A stretch of 20,770 nt of DNA from JBBQKP01 sp038326995. GTDB taxonomy: Bacteria > Planctomycetota > Phycisphaerae > Tepidisphaerales > Tepidisphaeraceae. How positions within the stretch are numbered: the first letter of the stretch is position 1; every line of letters starts with the position of its first letter. Made by a program: the position numbers and the translations under genes. The DNA is taken from contig JBBQKP010000041.1 of assembly GCA_038326995.1 (NCBI GenBank), positions 1 through 20,770 on the forward strand. The letters run 5' to 3'. Below the pieces are notes generated by a model. It was given only the letters and a program-made list of their open reading frames with translations. It was not told the DNA's origin and made no database searches. This document shows positions 15,391 to 20,770 of this stretch, in pieces.

Positions 15391-15501
15391 GCTTGCTCGT
15401 CTGAAGCCGAATGGCGGTGGTTCGTCCTACTGGTCGATGCACGCCAGATTGTATAAGCAGGGCGGAAAAAGTCGATGGTAAATTCTCAAGCCTCGCGACC
15501 T

Positions 15502-15530
15502 AAAAGAGCGGCGCACGAAATAAGCGGTCC
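15502..15530 (+). repeat. Dispersed GAGCCGC repeat, copy 5
   Basis: AAAAGAGCGGCGCACGAAAT followed by AAGCGGTCC. The left half has GCGGC in place of GCCGC; otherwise it follows copy 6 closely. It lies between the divergent pseudopilin and membrane-protein genes. Confidence 0.65.
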
Positions 15531-15682
15531 GTAGAAATTTCCATAGCGCCCGTCTGGGAAGTGAGTGGACGATTCCGTGTCCCGAAAGGACCCGACTCCA
15601 CGAAACAGTCGACGGACGTTACTATTCTCATGCCCATTCGGGGCTGGGTGCCTTATTCGTCTAATTCTCAGGAGACAGGTCT

Positions 15683-16456
15683 ATGCGTGTGATTTCAATC
15701 TTCAGTTCCGCGGTCTTCTGTTTCGCGGTGCTGCTGATCGCATACGCGGTCTCGAAATACCTCAACGTCCCCGTCGGCAATTTTAGCGACTGGGTGGCCG
15801 GGCTGCTCATCCTGCTTTGGCTATTGGTCGTCGTGACCGTTCCGTGGAACTTATACTTTAAGGCGAGCGCGCTGATCGCGACCTCCGGCCCGGGTCGAGA
15901 GCGCGGGCTTCCCGTCGACGACACTCAACTTCAGTACGTCAAAACGCTACAGACGCGGACGCTCACCGCGGCGATCGCGCTGCACATCGTCTCTGCGATC
16001 GTGCTGCTCATCCTCGCCGCCACGGGCGTTACTCGGCTAGGCTATTTCGCCGCCGCGCTGGCCCTATTGCTTACCGTTCTGCGACCGGCCATCAGTTTCT
16101 ACGAGTACATCGCCGACCGCCTGCGCGCCATCGGCGACTCGTGGACATATCCCAACGAAGACGTCGTCGAGCTCCGCATCCGATTAGTAGCCGTCGAAAC
16201 CCGTGCCGAGGACTTCGCCAGGAATTTGGACGCGACCAATCCCGATTCCCTGATGGCCCAGCATCTCGCGCACGTCGAAGCCGCCCGCCAGCAACTTGCC
16301 AAGGTATCCGCCGATATCGCCACGCTCAGTGCCACCAACAACAACGCGCACGAACAACTGTCGCAGGAAGCCAAGACGGCCGTCTCTCAGTTATCTGAGG
16401 ACGGCCGATTTCTGGACCATGTCCGTGAGATCATTCGCTTCTTCAAGAAGGCGTGA
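15683..16456 (+). CDS. Unrecognised four-helix membrane protein with coiled-coil tail
   Basis: 257 residues, family not recognised. There are four likely membrane helices: about 5-25, 36-54, 93-112 and about 117-135, the last two close together. A soluble tail (about 150-257) is rich in alanine, glutamate and glutamine with heptad-like spacing (ELRIRLVAVETRAEDFARNL; HLAHVEAARQQLAKVSADIA), so probably a coiled coil, and ends in a basic stretch, IIRFFKKA. Both tail and N-terminus are probably cytoplasmic, given the even helix number. The start at 15683 is well supported by AGGAG 8 nt upstream, one of the best ribosome sites in the window. It is a single gene: divergent from the pseudopilin gene and convergent with the ATP sulfurylase gene. 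No function is proposed. Confidence 0.8.
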   Translation: MRVISIFSSAVFCFAVLLIAYAVSKYLNVPVGNFSDWVAGLLILLWLLVVVTVPWNLYFKASALIATSGPGRERGLPVDDTQLQYVKTLQTRTLTAAIALHIVSAIVLLILAATGVTRLGYFAAALALLLTVLRPAISFYEYIADRLRAIGDSWTYPNEDVVELRIRLVAVETRAEDFARNLDATNPDSLMAQHLAHVEAARQQLAKVSADIATLSATNNNAHEQLSQEAKTAVSQLSEDGRFLDHVREIIRFFKKA

Positions 16457-16479
16457 CGGCGCATTGAGAAAGCGTTTTT

Positions 16480-16501
16480 AAAAAGTCGCGGCGTTACGCG
16501 A
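16480..16501 (-). terminator. Intrinsic terminator of the ATP sulfurylase-APS kinase gene
   Basis: On the minus strand TCGCG-TAACGC-CGCGA forms a 5-bp GC-rich stem (16486-16501) followed by CTTTTT (16480-16485). It starts 12 bp past the stop codon at 16513, in the gap between two convergent genes. The stem is short, so confidence is moderate. Confidence 0.55.
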
Positions 16502-16512
16502 TCAATTTGCTG

Positions 16513-18201
16513 TCACAGCAAACCCTTGCTCGTGAGGTACGTCTCGATCGCGCTCACGCACTCGTCGAGCGACTGCTTGTGCGTGTAGAGCGTGATCTCG
16601 GGGTTCGTCGGGGCCTCGTAGGGGTCGGAAATGCCGGTGAATTGCTTGATCTCGCCCGCGCGGGCTTTCTTGTAAAGTCCCTTGGTGTCACGCTGTTCGC
16701 AGACTTCCAAAGGCGTATCGACGAAGACTTCGACAAAGCTCGCCTCGGCGGGCGTCTTGGCGCGGCACTCATCACGCACGGCAGAGTACGGCGAAATCGC
16801 CGCGGTGATCGCAACTCCCCCGTGACGCGCGACAAGCCCGGCAACAAACCCGATGCGGCGAATGTTCTCGTCGCGATCTTCCTTGCTGAAGCCAAGTCCC
16901 TTCGACAGGTGCGTGCGAACGACGTCGCCGTCGAGAATGTCGACGGTCTTGCCGCGTGCCTGAAGCTTGGTGATCAGCGCCTCGGCGATCGTGCTCTTGC
17001 CCGCGCCGCTCAATCCCGTGAACCATAGCACCAGGCCCTTGCCTTTGACGCCGGTCGGTTCTGTGCTCGTCTGCTTCAGCTCGACATCGGTGATCGCCTG
17101 AACCACTTCGCGACGCGAAAACTCGGGCGGCGGGAGCTGCCCGGCGTTGAGCATCTCGCGGACTTTTGTTCCGCTGAGCGATACGCGCTCGGCCTCGGTG
17201 CCGGGCGTGGTCTTGCTCGTCGCCATACCGCCGACGCGCTTGCACCAGAACGCGTTTTCAAACATCAACGGCGTGATGCCGAGTTTGTTCAAGTCGATCT
17301 GATCGAACAGCTTTTGCGCATCGTACGTGCCGTAGTAATTGCCCACGCCCGCGTGATCGCGACCGACGATGAAGTGCGTCGCACCGAAATTCTTACGGGC
17401 GATCGCATGCAGGACGGCCTCGCGCGGGCCCGCATAACGCATGGCCGCGGGGAACGCCGCCAGGATCACGCGGTCCTTATTGTAATAGCTGTTGATCAAT
17501 GCGTGATAGCTCTTGACGCGCTTGTCGGCGGGCGTGTCGTCGCTCTTGGTCGCGCCGACCAGCGGATGTATCAGCAGACCGTCCACGATCTCCAATGCGA
17601 CCTTCGTGATGTACTCGTGCGCACGGTGAATGGGGTTACGCGTCTGAAATGCGACGGTTCGCTTCCAACCCTTGGCGGCGATCTCGGCTCGGACGTCGGC
17701 GGGCGTTTGGGCGAGTTCGGCGAAATCGCGGGCGTATTCGGCGAAGAGCGTCACCGGGCCGCCCACGCGGGTGGTCGGTGCCTGATAGATGCGTGCGACG
17801 CCCGGGTGCTTTTCGTCTTCGGTGCGGTAGACGTGCTTGGCCTCGCGCTTGGGGTCGATGGAGTACACTTCCTGCACGTCGATCGTGCCGACGATTTTGC
17901 CGTCGACGGTCAGCGCGGCGGCGGTTCCGGTCTTGAGCTTCTTCGCGACGTCGTCCGCGACGGGAAGGGAGATCGGGATGGACCAGGGCAGGCCGCCCGT
18001 AAGCTGCATGTGCTCGACGACGCTGTCGTAGTCGGCCTTGTTCTGGAAGCCGGTAAGGGGCGAGAAGCCGCCGGTGGCGATCAAGAGCAGATCGGCCTTG
18101 GCGACGTCGTCAAGCGGAATCTGCACCAATCCTGTGGCGGCTGAAGCGCCGGCAGGGTTGACACGGTTGATGAGTTCGCCGCCGTAGGGAGTGTTGGCCA
18201 T
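16513..18201 (-). CDS. sat/cysC: Bifunctional ATP sulfurylase / APS kinase
   Basis: 562 residues catalysing the first two steps of sulfate activation: sulfate plus ATP to APS, then APS plus ATP to PAPS. The N-terminal PUA-like part (GFSPLTGF, 45-52) leads into the sulfurylase domain, with the nucleotide site QTRNPIHRAHE (186-196), HPLVG (212-216) and GRDHAG (280-285). The C-terminal APS kinase domain, from about 387, has the P-loop GLSGAGKS (396-403), LDGDVVRTHLSKGLGF, DRDENIRRIGFVA and ISPYSAVRDECR with the conserved serine. An intact P-loop separates it from fungal sulfurylases, whose C-terminal kinase-like domain is inactive and regulatory. The ATG at 18201 fits the start of the PUA-like region. 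It follows cysH after 54 bp on the same strand, so the two probably form an operon. Confidence 0.95.
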   Translation of the reverse strand: MANTPYGGELINRVNPAGASAATGLVQIPLDDVAKADLLLIATGGFSPLTGFQNKADYDSVVEHMQLTGGLPWSIPISLPVADDVAKKLKTGTAAALTVDGKIVGTIDVQEVYSIDPKREAKHVYRTEDEKHPGVARIYQAPTTRVGGPVTLFAEYARDFAELAQTPADVRAEIAAKGWKRTVAFQTRNPIHRAHEYITKVALEIVDGLLIHPLVGATKSDDTPADKRVKSYHALINSYYNKDRVILAAFPAAMRYAGPREAVLHAIARKNFGATHFIVGRDHAGVGNYYGTYDAQKLFDQIDLNKLGITPLMFENAFWCKRVGGMATSKTTPGTEAERVSLSGTKVREMLNAGQLPPPEFSRREVVQAITDVELKQTSTEPTGVKGKGLVLWFTGLSGAGKSTIAEALITKLQARGKTVDILDGDVVRTHLSKGLGFSKEDRDENIRRIGFVAGLVARHGGVAITAAISPYSAVRDECRAKTPAEASFVEVFVDTPLEVCEQRDTKGLYKKARAGEIKQFTGISDPYEAPTNPEITLYTHKQSLDECVSAIETYLTSKGLL

Positions 18202-18255
18202 GATGGTGAGGTTGCGAGAAGTGTGAATGGAAAAGAGATGAGTTTAGAAAGTGTT

Positions 18256-18966
18256 TTAGCCGTGCAGACCGCATTCGATCTTGCCCGTGCCAGCCCAACG
18301 TCCCGATCGCGGGTCGCTTGGGTCGGCTTTTTTCGTGCAGTGCGTGCAGCCGAGCGAGGGATAGCCTTCCTTCAGCAGCGGGTTGAACGGAACGTCGTTC
18401 GCGTAGACGTAGCCCCAGACGTCTTCCTCGGTCCACGCGGCCAAGGGGCAAAGCTTCACGACGTTGTTGTTCTTGCCCCACGAGACCAAGGGCGTCTGGG
18501 CGCGTGTGGTCGATTGATCACGCCGAATCGCCGTCAGCCAGGCACGATAGCCCGACAGCGTACGACGCAGCGGCTGAACCTTGCGGATGTCGCAGCACTG
18601 GTTCGGGTCGCGTGTCCAGAGCTCCGGGCCGAATGTCTGGGCCTGTGCGTCGATGGTGAACTCGGGTTTGCTGAAGCGGACGGAGATGCCGTACTGTTTT
18701 TCGACCTTGCGAATCGTGTCGTAGGTCTCTGCAAACAGCACTTCGGTATCGATGACATACACGGGCGTCTGGGGCGCGTGTTTGAGGACCAGATCGAGCA
18801 AAACCATTCCCGATGCCCCGCCGAACGAGCAGGTGAGCGCGAGCTTTGAGCCGAACTCCAATCCCGCCCATCGGATCAGCGCCTCGGCAGAATCTGTCGT
18901 GTGCTGCTGAGCCCAAGCATCTACTTGAGGCTGGTCGCTGGGGGTGGATGGTTCGGTTCCGGTCAC
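18256..18966 (-). CDS. cysH: Assimilatory APS reductase (CysH family, [4Fe-4S] type)
   Basis: 236 residues. It reduces adenylyl sulfate to sulfite and AMP using thioredoxin-type electrons. The nucleotide loop is seen as LTCSFGGASG (44-53), and VIDTEVLFAETYDT (71-84) is a family block. The cysteine pairs QCCDIRK (C124, C125) and GCTHC (C207, C210) bind the [4Fe-4S] cluster that marks the APS-using branch; PAPS-specific enzymes of the E. coli type lack them. ECGLH (231-235) carries the catalytic cysteine C232. The start codon is GTG at 18966; there is no Shine-Dalgarno sequence, and the candidate promoter lies so close that the leader would be only a few bases. It is the first gene of the pair with the sulfurylase-kinase gene. 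No sulfite reductase gene is in the window. Confidence 0.94.
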   Translation of the reverse strand: MTGTEPSTPSDQPQVDAWAQQHTTDSAEALIRWAGLEFGSKLALTCSFGGASGMVLLDLVLKHAPQTPVYVIDTEVLFAETYDTIRKVEKQYGISVRFSKPEFTIDAQAQTFGPELWTRDPNQCCDIRKVQPLRRTLSGYRAWLTAIRRDQSTTRAQTPLVSWGKNNNVVKLCPLAAWTEEDVWGYVYANDVPFNPLLKEGYPSLGCTHCTKKADPSDPRSGRWAGTGKIECGLHG

Positions 18967-18976
18967 GGGACGATCA

Positions 18977-19005
18977 ACGCTAGCGGCGTGCTTTTACTCT
19001 GTCAA
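18977..19005 (-). promoter_or_regulatory. Candidate cysH promoter
   Basis: On the minus strand a consensus -35, TTGACA (19000-19005), stands 17 bp from TAGCGT (18977-18982), a poor -10. The poor -10 suits activator dependence. Transcription would begin only a few bases before the GTG start codon. Confidence 0.45.
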
Positions 19006-19026
19006 CAAATAACATAGGAAAGTAGG

Positions 19027-19058
19027 GAATAATTCGAACGGCTCGTCACGAATAATTC
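19027..19058. promoter_or_regulatory. Paired palindromes GAATAATTC, candidate activator sites
   Basis: GAATAATTC, a palindrome GAAT-A-ATTC, occurs at 19027-19035 and again at 19050-19058, 23 bp apart and so roughly on the same DNA face. Both lie just upstream of the candidate cysH -35, a usual place for an activator. They could equally serve the divergent gpmI gene. No known regulator is recognised. Confidence 0.4.
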
Positions 19059-19126
19059 ACAAGTGTTTGATAAAAAGTAACTTACGTCAGTCGTGGTGGC
19101 CTTATCTCAATTGGAAATCCGAACGG

Positions 19127-19158
19127 ACAAAAGAGCCGCGCGCGAACTAAGCGGGTAT
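19127..19158 (+). repeat. Dispersed GAGCCGC repeat, copy 6
   Basis: ACAAAAGAGCCGCGCGCGAA followed by CTAAGCGGGTAT. It is close to copy 5 and lies between the regulatory palindromes and the gpmI start. Confidence 0.7.
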
Positions 19159-19255
19159 TTTCTTCCGGAATTTTCATTCACCAGGCCAAGCGGGTGCTGC
19201 GTCGCGCGGCCCACCGGCTTCTATCCGTTTCCCGAATTCGACTACACTCCCCCGC

Positions 19256-20770
19256 ATGAGTAATAGTCCGTCTGACGCCAAGCCCGTCATTGAATCGGTT
19301 TCGCCGGTCATTCCGCTTCGCAGGCCCGTCGTATTGGTGGTTCGCGACGGCTGGGGAGACAACCCAAATCGCGAATGGGACAAGGCCAATGCCGTTCGAC
19401 TCGCCAAAACGCCGCGCTCGGGTGACCTCGCACGCGAATACCCAACGACGCTTCTTGCGACCAGCGGGTTTGATGTCGGCCTGCCCGAGGGGACGATGGG
19501 CAACAGCGAAGTCGGGCACCAGAATCTGGGCGCGGGCAGAATCGTCGATCAGGAGAGCGTCAAGATCACCAAGGACGCCCGGGCGGGGAAGTTCGGCGAG
19601 AATGTCGAATTGTCGGGCGCGGTCGAGCACGCCAAGACCAGCAACACCAACCTTCATCTCATGGGCATCGCCAGCGACGGCGGAGTTCACGGTTTGCTCG
19701 AGCATCTTTACGCTCTGGTCGAGCTCGCCAAATCGCGCGGACTTGATCGCGTTTATCTCCACCTCTTCACCGACGGCCGCGACACGCCCGCGAAGGTCGG
19801 GCTCAATTACATCAAACATATCCAGGCCAAACTCACCCAGATCGGCGTCGGCAAAATCGCCACAATCGTCGGCCGATATTTCGCGATGGACCGCGACAAT
19901 CGATGGGACCGCGTCGAAAAAGCCTATCAAGCCCTCACCGCCGGCCGGGGTATGATCTTCCCGTCCGCCACACTTGCCGTCGAGCATTACTACAAGAACC
20001 CAACCGAAGGCGGCATGGTGGGCGACGAGTTCATCCCCGCCTCGGTCATCTTCGACGAAACCACGCACCAGCAGTTGCCGCGAATCCAGGACGGCGACGC
20101 TGTCGTCTTCTACAATTTTCGCGGCGACCGTCCACGTGAACTCACACACGCATTCGTCGACACCGATTTCGCCGGCTTCAAACGCGACAAGCTCGACCTG
20201 TTCTTCGTCACCATGACGCCTTACGAGGAAGGGCTCAATGTCCGCGTCGCCTTCCACAGGCCGCCGAAAATGCACAACATCCTGCCCGAGTATCTCTCGT
20301 CACTGGGCTTGAAACAGTTCCGGTGTGCGGAGACGGAAAAATTCCCGCACGTCACGTTTTTCTTCAATGACTATCGTGAGGCAACCTTCCCGGGCGAAGA
20401 CCGTTACATGGCCCGGAGTCCGAAGGAGGTTTCGACCTACGACCAGAAGCCCGAGATGGCGGCCGCCGAAATCGCACACCACGCCGCCGCCGCGATTCGT
20501 TCCAAGCTCTACGATTTTGTCCTCATCAACTTCGCCAACGCAGACATGGTCGGCCACACCGGAAAACTCGACGCCGCGATCAAGGCCGTCGAGGAAGTCG
20601 ACCTGCGGCTGGGCGAGATCATCGACGCGACCCACGAAGTCGGCGGCAGTCTGATCGTCACCGCCGACCACGGCAACGCGGAGCAGATGATCGACCCCGC
20701 CACCGGACAGCCGCACACTTCGCACACGACTTTCCCCGTCGAAATGGTGCTGGTCGATGATCGCTATGTC
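19256..20770 (+). CDS. gpmI: 2,3-bisphosphoglycerate-independent phosphoglycerate mutase (3' end outside window)
   Basis: 505 codons are visible and open to the window edge; the family is usually about 510-550 residues, so little is missing. It interconverts 3- and 2-phosphoglycerate in glycolysis and gluconeogenesis, using two Mn ions and a phosphoserine. VRDGWGDNP (29-37) holds the first metal aspartate D31. MGNSEVGHQNLGAGR (81-95) contains the catalytic serine S84. FTDGRDTP, GRYFAMDRDNRWDR and FYNFRGDRPRE are substrate-site blocks, and FANADMVGHTG and TADHGNAE are the second metal cluster. The first 20 or so residues before RRPVVLVV are an extra N-terminal stretch. There is no clear Shine-Dalgarno sequence before the ATG. 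It is divergent from cysH. Confidence 0.95.
   Translation, partial: MSNSPSDAKPVIESVSPVIPLRRPVVLVVRDGWGDNPNREWDKANAVRLAKTPRSGDLAREYPTTLLATSGFDVGLPEGTMGNSEVGHQNLGAGRIVDQESVKITKDARAGKFGENVELSGAVEHAKTSNTNLHLMGIASDGGVHGLLEHLYALVELAKSRGLDRVYLHLFTDGRDTPAKVGLNYIKHIQAKLTQIGVGKIATIVGRYFAMDRDNRWDRVEKAYQALTAGRGMIFPSATLAVEHYYKNPTEGGMVGDEFIPASVIFDETTHQQLPRIQDGDAVVFYNFRGDRPRELTHAFVDTDFAGFKRDKLDLFFVTMTPYEEGLNVRVAFHRPPKMHNILPEYLSSLGLKQFRCAETEKFPHVTFFFNDYREATFPGEDRYMARSPKEVSTYDQKPEMAAAEIAHHAAAAIRSKLYDFVLINFANADMVGHTGKLDAAIKAVEEVDLRLGEIIDATHEVGGSLIVTADHGNAEQMIDPATGQPHTSHTTFPVEMVLVDDRYV

Noticed and set aside
17314..18144. 276-codon plus-strand open frame opposite the ATP sulfurylase gene
   Set aside because: The sulfurylase and kinase motifs on the minus strand are unambiguous; the antisense frame is a shadow.

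Overview
The window looks like a chromosomal segment of a planctomycete, most likely class Phycisphaerae. This rests on four signs: a planctomycete-style type II pseudopilin with the N-terminal GFTLVELLVV motif, a very large secreted glycosidase with dockerin-like calcium repeats and a C-terminal PEP-CTERM anchor, generally GC-rich coding sequence, and a family of short dispersed repeats containing GAGCCGC...TAAGCGG. The lineage is inferred from gene style; there is no rRNA marker.

Layout. (1) 1-365 has no protein gene. Its left edge (1-123, minus strand) looks like the 5' end of a group II intron sitting directly against a strong stem-loop (124-191). A clear intrinsic terminator (286-325) ends the next gene. 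(2) 366-2626: a Gfo/Idh/MocA oxidoreductase (minus) and a divergent radical SAM protein of the COG0731 type (plus). (3) 2627-6563: a non-coding region with tandem repeats and palindromes, then a 1148-residue GH13 glycosidase. (4) 6564-7876: a repeat-rich spacer with a composite palindromic element inside a 12-bp inverted repeat, then an AT-rich FkbM-like gene (minus) that is compositionally foreign. (5) 8129-11944, all plus: a DUF58 protein, a small MNT nucleotidyltransferase, a BatA-like VWA membrane protein and a ComEA-like helix-hairpin-helix protein. (6) 11945-13195: a second copy of the composite repeat and a SAM-dependent methyltransferase. (7) 13253-15390, minus: a pseudopilin gene followed by a di-heme cytochrome c peroxidase gene. 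(8) 15683-16456: an unrecognised four-helix membrane protein with a coiled-coil tail. (9) 16513-18966, minus: a sulfate-assimilation pair, cysH (APS reductase type) followed by a fused ATP sulfurylase-APS kinase. (10) 19256-end, plus: 2,3-bisphosphoglycerate-independent phosphoglycerate mutase, cut by the window end.

The clearest functional units are the sulfate-assimilation pair, which makes APS and can send it either to sulfite or to PAPS, and the DUF58/BatA pair, a membrane-associated chaperone-like system normally partnered by a MoxR ATPase. No MoxR gene lies next to it here. The rest is mostly housekeeping or secreted functions.

I did not find a convincing new defence system. The most unusual signals are non-coding: the putative intron end, the composite palindromic repeats, a structured spacer after the glycosidase gene, and a paired-palindrome arrangement upstream of cysH.
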